Source: Ypsolopha sequella (taxonomy: Eukaryota > Arthropoda > Insecta > Lepidoptera > Ypsolophidae). From it: a stretch of DNA of 64,000 nucleotides. Position 1 is the stretch's first letter, and every line of letters begins with the position of its first letter. A program made the position numbers and the translations under genes. The notes beneath the pieces are model-generated. The model was not told the DNA's origin. It did no database searches and saw nothing but the letters and a program-made list of their open reading frames with translations. The stretch spans positions 1 to 64,000 of the forward strand of contig CAKOHE010000009.1 in assembly GCA_934047225.1 (NCBI GenBank). Reading direction: 5' to 3'. This document shows, piece by piece, positions 1-11,197 of the stretch.

Positions 1-534
1 TTAATTCAAATAAAATATCGTTGAAATTACTCATTTTGTGCAACAAACAACTAAACCCGCAAAGAAAATTTTTGGAAAATGGCGCCAAACGTAAAAAACT
101 AAGCAGAGTTTTTTTTTCGCTTTCTTCACCCATTCTGCGTAGGCAAAGAGAACTATGCCCATACAGCCAAGTCTTCAGCAGATTTTTTTTTATTGATATG
201 AAATGAAAATTTAATTTAATGAGATGAAATGAAATGAAACCTAACCTAACGCATTGAATCAAATCATTAAATCTGATATTGAAACAAATTAGTAGCTTCT
301 TTTTAGGAATATTTGCATGAATCATAAAAACTTCTATGAATTTTTTTTAGTAAAAACTTCGTGGTTGTTTATTTTCTTTTTAATAGACATTATTTTGACA
401 GTTGGGAAAGAGAACGCACGAGTTCGGAAAAGGTAAAGAAAAAGCTCGAGTATGTAATAGCCCACATCCCGAACGCTATACGTCCCTGCAATACGCCACT
501 TTTTGAGCAACTGTATTAAAAAAGTTATTTCATG
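1..534. other. AT-rich stretch, no gene seen
   Basis: No coding region, RNA gene or bounded repeat is recognised here. About 50 bases around 143-190 resemble bases 17700-17745 in the leader of the BEL element, sharing cccatacagccaagtct, so part of it may be an old retroelement remnant. Confidence 0.4.
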
Positions 535-540
535 CGGTTT

Positions 541-1120
541 TGTCATAACCATAGGATAATCGGATCGATGTATACGTAAAAATACTTGAAAGTTTGTAGG
601 TGTGGACTTGTGGAGTGGGATTCTAAAAATTTAATTTACTTTGATAGTGAAAATTACGGAAATTACGGCATTGTTTAAAACGTTACGATTATGTACCTAA
701 TACTTAAAAGATGTTCCGTAAGTTTATATTATTTAGAAATTTGTATACAATTCCTAGGAAAATTATAAAATGCCAAGCTGATTTATCTATTTGTTTATTT
801 AATTTTATTTTTGATCGGCCTTCTGTTTTGTCTTTTGCTCTGTCCGGCCTAAATAAGCTTGGCATTTTATAAATTTCCTAGGAATTGTATTAAATTTCAA
901 TTTTTTATATTTTATTTCGGTATCTATTTATTTAATTTATCATACATATCTACGAAGTATTACATTATCGTAACGTTTTAAGTAATTCCGGGATTTTTAC
1001 TATCAAAATAATATTATAAGAAACCGACTCCACACCTACAAAATTTCTCAGTTTTTTTATAACTTTAGGTATACCAATATATCGTATATCGATCCGATTA
1101 TCCTATCCCTGGTCATAACA
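541..1120. mobile_element. Large palindromic (foldback) MITE
   Basis: Two long arms face each other. The left arm starts with tgtcataacc (541-550) followed by a 19-base block at 551-569. Its reverse complement lies at 1088-1106 and is followed by ggtcataaca. The arms also match near the centre: 743-779 carries attcctaggaa and atgccaagct, and 857-891 carries the complement. The arms are imperfect, so the copy is old. There is no coding capacity, and the family is not identified. Confidence 0.75.
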
Positions 1121-1573
1121 CGGTAAAATTTCTTCGGCAAAGCTCAGAAAACTAGGCTAAGAAAAGTACATAAAGGGGCCATCCCTTATTTTTTATATTT
1201 CAAAAAATGACAACCGGGCACATTTAAGCTTATAAATTTTTAATCGTTGAGGTTATTTTTTATTATGTTTTGGGCTTTATAGCGGGTGTTACACAAAGAC
1301 TTTTTTTGCTTTTTCGAAAAGTTTCTTGAGGCGAACCAAGGTACGCGAGGTGGTTCTTCTACAATGGTCCTGTACCAGATGCCCTTGTCACACCCCCGAC
1401 ACTTCATAGTCCACGCTCAAGTTATTTACCTACACTCTCTCGCGCGCATCTGGCTCGTCCGCACACGCTTGTGTGTGTGCGTGAGCTAGTCTAGGGCTGG
1501 CAGCAAGCGTGTGAGCGTCGTCGATCGAGAGGGACAACATTTATAGTCAGCAACTTATAAAATAATTAAAAAA
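1121..1573. other. No gene seen; GC-richer block near 1330-1540
   Basis: Between the palindromic element and the LINE remnant there is nothing coding. Bases 1400-1520 are richer in CG and in GTGTG runs than the surroundings. No boundaries or family could be assigned. Confidence 0.35.
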
Positions 1574-1613
1574 ATTAATAAATATTGAAAATAAATTTTC
1601 AATATTTATTAAT
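1574..1613. repeat. Perfect 40-base AT palindrome
   Basis: Two 19-base arms (1574-1592 and 1595-1613) are exact reverse complements separated by two bases. It lies directly in front of the truncated LINE and could mark an insertion junction or simply be a hairpin-forming AT repeat. Confidence 0.7.
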
Positions 1614-1624
1614 TTAGCTACTCC

Positions 1625-3300
1625 ACACCTGAATTGCTTTTACCATCTCTATGCTGTCGATCTCCAGCTTTATAGGCAGGCAAAAGTTGATGACCTCCAC
1701 GACTGTATTGACCAACTTAACGTTGATCTACAAAGCCTACAAAGCTGGTCAGAACGATTCGGTATAGCAGTAAACCCAAACAAGTGTCAGGCTATCATCG
1801 TTGGAAGTTCACGACAAATTGTAAAAATTGACTTTAACTCGCTACCACAGTTAAAATACAACAGCTGCGAAATCAGCTATTCTTCTACCGTCAATGACCT
1901 AGGTTTAGTTATCGATCAGCATCTTAATTGGGATGCTCAAATTGAAAAAGTTTCACGAAAATTCTACGCCTCTCTTCATTCCCTTTTAACTCTGAAAAAC
2001 GTACTACCATTTCAATTAAAATTTCTCTCGCCAACTCCCTTCTTATACCTATTATTGACTATGCTGATATTTGTTATTTAGATGCTAATGCCAAGCATCT
2101 CAATAAACTCGAACGCTTACTTAACACCTGCATCCGTTTCATATTTAACTTGAGGAAATATGATCACGTTTCAGATTTTCGTGCAAAACTGAACTGGCTT
2201 CCCATTCGTGATCGTAGAAACTTGAGAATTGTTTGTCTTCTTTATAGTATAATTAATGATCCAAATGCACCGACATACCTCAAGTCAATGATAAAATTCA
2301 TGTCTGACAATCATAATAGAATACTTCGATCCTCAAATAATCTTCTCCTCTCAACTCCCCTTCATCATTCTGGATTTCAATCCATTTCTTTTGTTGTAGT
2401 TGCTGTGCATCTCTGGAACAAACTTCCCGAATATATCAGAAAAGCCCCCTCTCGTAACTCCTTTAAGTGTTCTGTGCACAGACACTATTTATCTCTCAGA
2501 TAATTCTTCTAAGCAAACATAGGTATGATCAGTTTCTTTCTTATTGCTCGTTCTTCGCAGTCTGAATAAGATATATGTATATGTAATATGTGTCGTCTAT
2601 TTTCAAACGCCCCTAAATCCATATAGGTTCATTTTACAGTAGAGGCATTTTCTTTTGGTATTAGTTATTTTACAGGGTTATAGGAAATAAAATTAAATAA
2701 ATATTTTGATAATAAAAATATGCCACAAAATTTGCGAACTTACCGCATTAAGTCGAGAAAACTACATATTTATGTATCTAAAAATAGGATTTGGCGGATT
2801 TTGATAGCAAGTTTTGGATTTGGTCTGGATATGGTGGGTTTTGAAAATCACAGTTGGGATGTAGCGGATTTTGTTACTCAAATCTATGCGTCGCAATTAA
2901 TCGCCATGACAGTTAATACTTTATATTCTCTGGTTTCGGGCTGAAATCTCTTCTCTGATTGGTCGGTCTGGATATGGCGGCATTTGAAATTACAACTATC
3001 GTAGATGTAGCGGAGTTTGAAACTGAATGCAGTTTTTGTACCGGATTTTCACAGAATTTAAAGGAGTTTGGTAGGAAATCGATTTATGAGAACATAGAGC
3101 TCAAAATTGCCGTGTCCATAGACTAAAAATGTTTTTTTTTCTTAAAGTGGATCTGGTGGCGTTTGAAATTAGACGACACATATTATCTCGTGTTAATTTA
3201 TTTTGTTTTAATTTTTGATTGAAATTTTCTTCATGTCTTGTTTTCTTTTTCTGTGTTGTGTGTGATTGTGACAGTAAATAAACGATTTTCTATTCTATTA
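1625..3300 (+). pseudogene. 5'-truncated non-LTR retrotransposon (CR1/Jockey-like), dead
   Basis: Translation shows the end of a reverse transcriptase. A degenerate catalytic box YAVDLQLY (1650-1673) replaces the usual YADD. It is followed by a thumb-like region and a C-terminal tail with typical LINE motifs (LNKLERLLN, LNWLPIRDRR, LWNKLP), ending at 2501-2503. The upstream and downstream parts are in different frames, with the break near 2015-2030. Everything before the YADD box is missing, the usual result of incomplete reverse transcription. The 3' UTR is split by a TIR element (2589-3180) and resumes until about 3300. The superfamily is clear but the exact clade is not. Confidence 0.75.
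2589..3180. mobile_element. 592-bp TIR element (MITE) inside the LINE 3' UTR
   Basis: The ends are inverted repeats: tgtgtcgtct and tttcaaacgcc from 2589, and ggcgtttgaaa and agacgacaca ending at 3180. TA dinucleotides flank both sides (2587-2588, 3181-3182), consistent with a TA target duplication. The interior holds several degenerate copies of the terminal motif, such as gatatggcggcatttgaaat near 2972. There is no transposase, so it is non-autonomous. Confidence 0.7.
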
Positions 3301-3819
3301 CAAATCAATTTTTCGTTCTTTTAATCGATTTTAAAAATATTTTACTATTTATAGGAAGTGACGTCATCATATTAGATTGAATGGTCGGCTTTCAAGAAAA
3401 TTAAATTAAGTATATGGAAATATGTGGTGATTTGACATCACTGAAGGTTAAAGACATCGCTTTTTGTCTATCTACCCCCAGGGGTGTCATCCAGGGGTGC
3501 CACGGGTCCGGAATGTAATGAATAATATACACGCTTATTACAAAAGAAAAAAAAAAATTAGAAACGGTGTTCGAGTCGTAAACATTGGCGAGAAAAATAA
3601 AGAGGCCAATAATCTATTCAGCTGCTGATCTGTGTGAATGCACAAATATGTAGATTTGATTAATTTTGATAGATTGACCTACTGATTTGATATAGAAAAC
3701 AATTTCCTTATCGCTCTGATGTTAGATGTATGGTTATTTATTTTCTGGACATGTAAACCATCGATGTATGAAATTATTGGAAAAGACTTGAAAGAAAGAC
3801 TTGTAACCGGGCTGTTGGT

Positions 3820-3945
3820 TGTTCGTATGGTCGAGTACCTATCGCCAGTTTTTGGCGTCCGCAAATTCATTTTAACACCTTTATATAATACAAGATGAAG
3901 TTGCGAAAGCCGGAAACTGGCTGTGGTACTCGTCTATGGTGTAAA
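3820..3945. repeat. Degenerate arms of a palindromic MITE family
   Basis: Around 3847-3885 lies tatcgccagtttttggcgtc followed by ttaacacctttatata. Immediately after, from about 3889, is the opposite arm with gccggaaactggc. The same arms form a cleaner element at 4245-4515, so this is an older or rearranged copy of that family. Confidence 0.55.
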
Positions 3946-3967
3946 AATTCGTCGGTTCAGATAAGAA

Positions 3968-4028
3968 CGTCGGTGGCGCAGTCGTGTCATGTAAGCAGGA
4001 GGTCGCAGGTTCTAATCCTGGCACGACG
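3968..4028 (+). repeat. tRNA-like fragment (tRNA pseudogene or SINE head)
   Basis: The 61 bases carry an A-box-like tggcgcagtcg, a B-box-like ggttctaatcctg, and end segments that can pair as an acceptor stem (cgtcg with cgacg). The D arm is shortened by roughly a dozen bases, so it cannot be a working tRNA. An AT-rich tail follows. Either a tRNA pseudogene or the head of a tRNA-derived SINE fits. Confidence 0.5.
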
Positions 4029-4244
4029 AAATTTTTTCAATATTTTATTAATAATAATTAGAGTATCCAAAGCGATGGATGTTGCTATAATAATTGAATA
4101 TATCCCTTGTACAGTTAATTGCCGTAAGTAAACCTTTTACGTAACTTTACTAAGTATCGTTACTTTTTTGTCAATGTTGTCGATGACCAAATACTGGTCA
4201 TTTAACAAGCCTTCAGTATGAATTTGGCTTCATATATAATATAT

Positions 4245-4515
4245 ACAAGGTGTTAAGATGAAGTCGTGGAAGCCGGAAACTGGCGATAGTATACTCGTCC
4301 ATACGAACAACCTTTACCATGGAGCCAAACCTCGAATCGCGAATAAAAATCAGCTGTTCCTTAGAAAAGTTACACAGCTAGCTACCCGACCAAAATGTAT
4401 GAAATAACAATTTTTTTTCTAGATTTCTCAATTTTTTTTGCACTGAAAGTTGTTTGTTTGGACGAACACTATCGCCAGTTTTTGGCGTCTGCAAATTCAT
4501 CTTAACACCTTTATA
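4245..4515. mobile_element. Palindromic MITE with acaaggtgttaagatgaa ends
   Basis: The left end acaaggtgttaagatgaa and inner gccggaaactggcgatagt are mirrored on the right by actatcgccagtttttggcg and ttcatcttaacacctt. TATA-like sequence flanks both ends. It has no coding capacity. A partial copy lies at 3820-3945, and the element at 9746-10009 shares the acaaggtg terminus. Confidence 0.7.
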
Positions 4516-4757
4516 TACAAGATGAAATACACAGAAAAGAAACACCCGTATTTTTTTCGCATATCGCCTTAACGGACTTAGTAAAGATAAAATATCTATA
4601 CTAGACTACGAGTAGGCTCTCAACTAAGCGAACTATTAAACGCATTCATCACAGTAATGATGCGCGCGCGCCGGGCGGGAGGTGTGCGTCAATCAAGCCG
4701 GACCACGGCCCGGTTCAAGTATCACTCACGATCTCTGCGCTACTGGGATATATTAAA

Positions 4758-4915
4758 GCCGATTCTGAAGGCTTTAACTTTAGTTTTAGGCTGTCAAGAC
4801 TAAAATTTTTCCAAAGTAATTTAGCTTCTGTACTTCACACTTATGAACTATTTTGCAACGATAACATTTTAGTTTTGACAGCACTAAAACTAAAGTTAAA
4901 GCCTTCAGAATCGGC
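4758..4915. mobile_element. 158-bp MITE with about 43-bp TIRs
   Basis: The left arm 4758-4800 begins gccgattctgaaggctttaa, and its reverse complement occupies the right arm ending at 4915. The short centre is AT-rich. There is no coding capacity, and the arms are well preserved. Confidence 0.75.
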
Positions 4916-5596
4916 TACATTGTTTATTAAAAACTTAATGAGATGCTATCATATCTAGTATTTTTTGTCTAACAAGACGTGTGATTAAGTGGCTCCGGAA
5001 TGGGATTAAGTTGGTTATGGGTTGAGGTTAGACGAATATTTAATATTAGATATGTGACATGCGTAACTTATGAACATTAAAATTAAGAAGATAAACAATA
5101 AAACGATTAAAGAAATTACTGTTATATTGTACTGTATTACTGTTTTTATAATTTTAAACTGAACTGACTAAATACTTCTTAAAACTATTCTTTCAATCTA
5201 CCAGACCGTCTATCTGTTCGGCTGTCATCATCAAGATCAAACATTACTTAAAAAACTAACCATTTTCTATTTAACTGACGCCGAAGTATATGTCGGTCGA
5301 AATATATATTACGATATAAATTATTGTCCATGTTTTTTATAATTTTGTAGTTATATTAACTTTAAATGTTAATATAAATTTAAAATATTTTAATTTAAAA
5401 AAAAAACATTTTTACAATAAGCAGTAAAACAAGAAATAAGGATAAAGAACATTTCGTTTTTGGATATTCATTATAATTGATAAAGAAAATAGATAAAACT
5501 AAAAAACTAAACAAATAAGGCTATTGTCTGCAGGCACTTCCTTCCGTAAATATCGGTACCCTAATCGACAATCTGTCATTTAGTACGGCCATAAGC
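4916..5596. other. AT-rich spacer, nothing recognised
   Basis: Long A/T runs with no open frame of note, no bounded repeat and no RNA gene that I can support. Confidence 0.35.
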
Positions 5597-5872
5597 TTGC
5601 GGCTAGGCATCACAATAACCCAACCACATCGCTGCCCCTGCAGAGCTGATGTGGACATTGTGGACTGTTCCGGGCTCCACGGCCTATCGTGTCGACGCAG
5701 TGCCAGCCGCCACTCTCGCCATGCTGCCCTGAATGATATTATCCGAAGGGCCTTCACCACGGTCAACGTACCCTCGACCCGTGAACCAACAGGAGTCGTT
5801 CGGGACGATGGAAAGAGGCCCGACGGCATGACTCATTTCGGCTATCTCTCGGTAACTAGAGATTCAACTTGA
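5597..5872 (+). pseudogene. Fragment of a retroelement-type C-terminal endonuclease-like domain
   Basis: The 91-residue frame contains a C-x-C...H-x3-C arrangement (CPC then GLHGLSC) followed by a histidine-rich stretch and DDGKRPDG. This order (CCHC knuckle, then a K/R-P-D motif) recalls the restriction-like endonuclease end of some non-LTR retrotransposons. The base composition is distinctly GC-richer than the flanks, which supports an inserted fragment. Nothing of a reverse transcriptase is visible next to it. The assignment is by motif only and other retroelement proteins are possible. Confidence 0.4.
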
Positions 5873-6109
5873 AATTTATTTTCGGTTAAAACTGAAATCG
5901 TAAAGCTTTTGTGCTTACAAGAACTAATATATTAAGAACTTACACATACGAACAGCGTTTTTGCCCTGTGTTTATTTAGTCATTGGAAAATTGACAAATT
6001 TTCTGGGATCAAAAGTTGATCAAAGGTCCGGTTTTGAACTTCAAAACTTTAAATGTTGTTGCAATCAAATAGAAGAAATAAACAAACACAAACTTAACTA
6101 TTATTACAT

Positions 6110-6265
6110 ACGGCTTGAACATTCACGTGTGATTGTTGTTGACTATATGCCAACCGTTTCACCGATACAATTTCGGCATTATCAAGGCGAGTGTCGTTTT
6201 TAGGACGACGACGACGCGGCGTTCACCGTCGTTTTCAAATGGGCACTGGCGGCTGCCAGTATGTA
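6110..6265 (+). repeat. Partial copy of a TIR repeat also present at 25456-25640
   Basis: The block containing acgtgtgattgtt, gccaaccgtttc and attatcaaggcgagtgtcg recurs in inverted orientation at 25456-25640. In this copy the right terminal repeat is missing, so it is a truncated MITE. Confidence 0.6.
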
Positions 6266-6689
6266 ATAATAGTTTAGTATGTCAGCTCACGCGAGTTTTA
6301 ATAAAACACAAACTTTAATATTTTTACGTACAAGTAAAGATAAAAATTGCCATGAAAAAAGATCTTTAAAACTAAGTTTTTATCCCGACAAACTTTGAAC
6401 TTTTTTTTTTACTTTTATCCTATGTTAATAATAATGTCAATAATTAAAATGAGAAATTGTCAAATCAGCCTTGCTTACAGCAGTTAACGAAATTCAGAAG
6501 AGAAAGGTAGTATCATCAGAATTCAGAATATTTAAAAATGTCGATGTCGTATCTAAATATTACCGATTTGAACGTTTTTTTCTAATTACCACGAATACCT
6601 ACTTGTATGGCTGAGTTTAATTTTTGTACAATTATATACAATTATATATAGTATATTAAAATTTATGAAATAAAATAAATATAACGTCA

Positions 6690-6855
6690 CGACATGAATC
6701 CCCAAGGAGGTTTCAGAGGTGTTCTGAGTGTGAACTGTGAAATGCAAGTCACAGTCCACACTATGTACCACCCGCGTTTCACCGACGACGATTATGACGT
6801 CCCAACGTGATGAGTGGTGAGCTCTATCGCCGTACTTCGGGCACAAACACGCGCT
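6690..6855. repeat. Dispersed repeat shared with 26588-26770
   Basis: Shared blocks include aatgcaagtcacagtccaca, gatgagtggtgagc or gatgggtggtgagc, and tatcgccgta.ttcgggcac. Both copies run in the same direction and differ at many positions. The family is not named. Confidence 0.6.
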
Positions 6856-6870
6856 TTTTAGGGCATGCAT

Positions 6871-7770
6871 GTTTTCTTGTGATGTACAATTAATTAGAAA
6901 TTTAAAACAATGAATTACAAATTTAAAGAAAGAATCTTAAATTTGCAAGCTAGCCTCTGAGAAAAATCTTTTAACCCCATTATGGTCCCTATTAAAATTC
7001 TGCATTGCAGATAAACAAGCACAAATAGTTTGTACGACAGCTGAAAACAAATTGCTGTAAACACAATTTCAAACATCTACAATTCCTTCTGTTCAAGCAC
7101 TAAAACGAGTAAACTCGCACGCAACATATTGTGTTCTACCATCGAGCAACGAGTCCTGAGAGAGAATGCTTCGTTCCGTCCGATTCCGCTAACTAATCAG
7201 TGTTCTTGCATAGATATTGTTTAAAAAAACGCTTGTACTTATCCACATATACAATAAAACTTTATTATGCCCGATTGGTTTCGCTGTAAAGCATTTTTAG
7301 GGCCTTTTACCGACCGGTTTCGCTGTAAAGCATTTTCTAGGGCCTTTTACAAATCCTAACTAACAAACAAAATGATTTTATACAAAATAATCATCCACAT
7401 TGAATAAACAATATTACGAATTCTACGGAATTCTAACTGGATGAAACAAGAAAATGTCCAGTAATACACGGATAGAGTAAGTGACAGAGATTCAGGGATA
7501 AAAAGTACTCTTAAGATGCACAAATAAATGCTTTAGGTGTTTGTGACGTCCTGATGGCGTTGATCCCAATGAAACTTTGCACACATCTTTATATATGTTT
7601 CCCTTCCCCCAAGTCACAATCCGACCTATCTCTCATCAAGAGGTGCAAGATGGCGAGATATTAAAAAAGCGCCGAATTTGTGAAATGGTTTCAGGTAAAA
7701 ACATTTTTCCATGAAACGGTAACTGTTTATTTATAGAAAAGTGTATAAACTTAGTCTTCTTTACATGAAC
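6871..7770. other. No gene; small tandem duplication at 7268-7350
   Basis: The only structure seen is a roughly 40-base direct duplication containing ggtttcgctgtaaagcattt and agggccttttac. The rest is unassigned intergenic or repeat-derived DNA. Confidence 0.4.
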
Positions 7771-8020
7771 GAAGTCTGTATTTCTCTCTTTTTTTCTAAA
7801 AAACATACAACTTGCAAAATTTTGCGTAAAAACAAGGCAATATTCACGATATCCTATTATGATGGGGTTTTATCAAATTTTGCTTTTTGGGCTGTATAGA
7901 GACATAGTTCGATGTCACTAGATAGTACTTATGAAAAAAAAAAATGAAGAAAATAAGCTGTTGACTTCACATCCACTTTTTACCTTTTGTATGAATCTTA
8001 AGAAATATAAAGGCGTAAAG
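7770..8020 (+). repeat. Dispersed repeat, inverted copy at 27230-27490
   Basis: Shared blocks include gaaaataagctgttgac, cactagatagtact and ggcaatattcacgat. They occur here in one orientation and reverse-complemented near 27.3 kb, interrupted by small indels. There are no clear termini or coding potential. Confidence 0.6.
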
Positions 8021-8349
8021 GGACTTCTTAACAAAATGGACAACGCATGTGATAAAATAGTTTGTCAGATAAATAGTACGCCAGTTACTATACTTCTAAT
8101 GTATTTTTAATCAGAAAATGCCAAAATAGCACGGGCCTAGATCAACTACTAACGAAGTTTTTGATCCTACTAAAAATGCCAACAGCCTTTGGCCGACGCT
8201 AGGTTTGTTACTCTACTTGTAAAAGAGTTACCATAATAAAACCAAAAAAGGCTAAATTATAATTATCATTTAATACTTGAATAAATAATGTTTTTAAGCC
8301 TTTTTTTGGCCTTTTATTGTTTTGAATAAATTATAATGTATAAATAAAA

Positions 8350-8743
8350 ATAGTAGTTTATGCTACAAGGGCCAAAAGGAATAAATTGCGAGGACGATTT
8401 AAAACACGAGTGTAGCGAGTGTTTTAAACGTAGCCGAGTAATTTATTGCTTTTACGCCCGTGTATCATACTACGTTTTTCAATGCATAGTGTGAGGAAAT
8501 GAAAACAAATATAATCTTGTGAACTTTAAATTGTAATTGGCTCAAAAGGATTGTATCCAGAGCCGTTAAACAGTGGAAAAAAAAGTATAACATCTATGGT
8601 ACACAGGAAAGTCTGCAGGTTAGCCAACCATTGTAAATAAATAAAAAAATAATAATAATAAAGCCCTAGGGCAAAATAATCGACTTTTTGTTCGGTTTTG
8701 ATGCATAAAAAGTGGGCCTTTGCACATGCATTGAAAAGTATTT
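8350..8743 (+). mobile_element. Copy 1 of a four-copy repeat family (tagtagtttatg... family)
   Basis: It starts with tagtagtttatgctacaagg and has an internal inverted block (cgagtaatttattgctttta, cgcccgtgtatcatactac). It ends near gtgggcctttgcacatgcat. Related copies lie at 41882-42262 and 43770-44122 on plus and at 19714-20043 on minus. There is no coding capacity, so it is non-autonomous; no target duplication was identified. Confidence 0.7.
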
Positions 8744-8744
8744 A

Positions 8745-9735
8745 TTAGTTTCGAAATATATTTCGGCCAACTTGTGGCCGTCGTCAGTCGCATAAGTAAA
8801 TAAACAAGATATTTGACATGTACACATATGTTGACATGGACATGTACTGAACGTTTTTCCTCATGTCAAATCTAGTGTTAAATAAAATTCCTAGATAACA
8901 CTGTCGTATTCTTTCTCAGAATAAGGATATTCTTTAGCAACAGAATCAAAGACAAAATTTCCACCGATTCCAATTGTGTGAGTGGACTTACTGTGGAAAT
9001 TGGCTTACTATGATGTGAATGTGTGCGTGCCCGGGCTCCTGTGTACAAGCGAGTTTGCTTACTAGGTGTGCTTTAGTTGTTTGTTAGCGAAAATTTGTAT
9101 GTATTTTAACATCCGTGACCTTTGTTCTTTTTTCTTATTTCCTAAAATAATTGTATGTAAAAAAACACTTGATTGTGTAAGAGTTACAACAGTAATTTAT
9201 TGAAGTGGATACTTCTTATTTCGCCTCTTCTTCTTTACTTAAACACAGAGGTAAGAATCAAAAGCGGCCACATATATCATAGTGATGGCAGTGCATTTCA
9301 ACATTTTTATTATTCCGATCAAATAAACATTAACTTATTATGAATAATAACTAATAATGAATCTGTGTTCGTATATATGGTCGCTTGGTGCTCAGTACGG
9401 ACCAGGCTTAAATAGGCAGCGATAAATAACAATTTAGTGGGCACAAACGACAATAACAATGTGACGCCACCATGTTTCATCGTTGTACAGCTCAGCAAAA
9501 ACTATTATGTAGAAGCGCAGTGATGCAATGTGATGGCGCCACCCATTAGATACCATGCGTGCTATCGGGGGAGCGTCTGCTGGATCGATTTTTAACCATA
9601 TGATAACAGGAGCGGGTTAGACTTTTTATTTTTTTATTTATTTTTTGTCAATTTCATTGTGACTGATGCCGGACCCAGGATAGGGCCCGAAATATATCTC
9701 AAAGTAACTCGTTTTTTTTTTTTTATTTAGTATAT
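8745..9735. other. No gene seen
   Basis: Unassigned DNA. A phrase such as atttcggccaacttgtggcc (8760-8780) looks repeat-like, but no partner or boundary was found in the window. Confidence 0.3.
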
Positions 9736-9745
9736 GTATATATAT

Positions 9746-10009
9746 ACAAGGTGACTTTTTGATCATCGTCCAAATTCATACTGGTGGCTTGGTAAGTGAT
9801 CAATATCATTGATCAATAACAATTTTTGTAAAATTCGTAAAATGAAATTTCGACTCCCCATAGTGATTTACTCGGAACTGGAAGTGAATTTCTATGGGAA
9901 GTCGAAATTTAATTTTACAAATTTTACAAAAATTGTTTGGGATCCAAGATATTGATCACTTATCAAGCCTCCAGTATGAATTTGGACGATGATCAAAAAG
10001 TCACCTTGT
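9746..10009. mobile_element. Palindromic MITE with acaaggtgactttttgatca ends
   Basis: Left terminus acaaggtgactttttgatca and right terminus tgatcaaaaagtcaccttgt are exact reverse complements. The inner arms (aaattcatactggtggcttg and caagcctccagtatgaattt) nearly match. TATATA flanks both sides. Related inner motifs recur at 4205-4225, 32045 and 35825, so the family is widespread. Confidence 0.75.
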
Positions 10010-10029
10010 ATATATAAACTACATTTTAA

Positions 10030-10620
10030 CTATTTTCAAAATAAAAGAGAGAAAAATAAAAATATTATCCTTAAAACACAGTATGGGTATCTAATTGTAG
10101 ACATTAAAGAGCTAATTGTTAAAATATATACTTTTAATATATTTACTAGCACTAGTTTCGACAAAGCATTAAAAAACTACAAAATAATGTATGTCCCCCC
10201 CTTTATCTCCGTAACTAGTTGACAAAAAAATATGAAAAAATGTCAATTAGAGATTAACTGGTTAGTTATTGGAAAACTATAGTTATTATATATGAAAAAA
10301 GTTTAACACAAATGTGAAATATAAAAAAAAGTAAAACAAATAATAAGTTTATTTTATAAAAATACAATATGGGTATCAAATTGTAGGTATTAAAGATTTA
10401 ATTGTAAAAATATATAGCTTGATTATATTTACTTGCATCTATTTCGAGAAATCCTCGTAAAACCACAAAAAATGCATCTCCCCCTTATCTCCAAAACTTG
10501 TAGACCGAAAAAGATTACATAAAAATATAGCGGTTAAGAAAAAAAAATACAAAATTAAATTTTCATCCACGATATGGAACCCTAGGTACGTGAATCTGAC
10601 TCCCACTTGACCGGTTTTTT
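10030..10620. repeat. Dispersed repeat with internal duplication, related to 39671-40414
   Basis: Two related blocks (near 10078-10215 and 10360-10520) both contain tatgggtatc.aattgta and cttatctccaaaac- or ctttatctccgtaac-like phrases. The block ends with cccacttgaccggttttttg, matching the end of the element at 39671-40414. Here the left terminus is not visible. Confidence 0.55.
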
Positions 10621-11197
10621 GTTTACGTACACGCCAAATATTAACTCAATTAGCCTAGCAGCTCCAAATTGAACAAACAAACAAACAGGCTTCACTATAA
10701 AAGGTTTCCGTTTTTTTAGGGAATCCTAAAATTATTTTTTTGTCTTATAATATACCCTCAGCAAAATACTAAGATAATCGTAATCATAAAAAGAAGTTTA
10801 AATAAAAGACCTACACTATATTCTAATAGAATATTTTCGTAGCTCTTTCATATTTTCGTGTCTCCTCTATCCACTGTATCAAATTAGTTTCCATTCAATT
10901 AGTAATCCGACATCACGTCGGGGTCACAAATTTGGGGGCGGTATATAATAAATAGTTACTGCTAGGTTGATGGTAAGGTATGTAATATATATTGACGAAA
11001 GATGAATCCTTATTTATACTTAATTATACGTGATTATTCATATCTAAAAGGAATGCGGCAAACGTGTAGACGTGCCGCCATACTACACAACTCTACTAAT
11101 TGAGACCAATTTCGTCAGAGATTCACTAATGTTGGATATTTCGTAGATGCGATGCTTCTTTGAATGTTTACGCAATTCTTTGACAAGTTGCAGAGTT
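10621..11197. other. No gene seen; left flank of the BEL insertion
   Basis: Unassigned AT-rich sequence. The last five bases (11193-11197, gagtt) form the left target-site duplication of the BEL element. Confidence 0.4.

Noticed and set aside
3968..4028. Functional tRNA gene
   Set aside because: The D arm is truncated and the stem pairing is imperfect, so only a tRNA-derived pseudogene or SINE head is supported.
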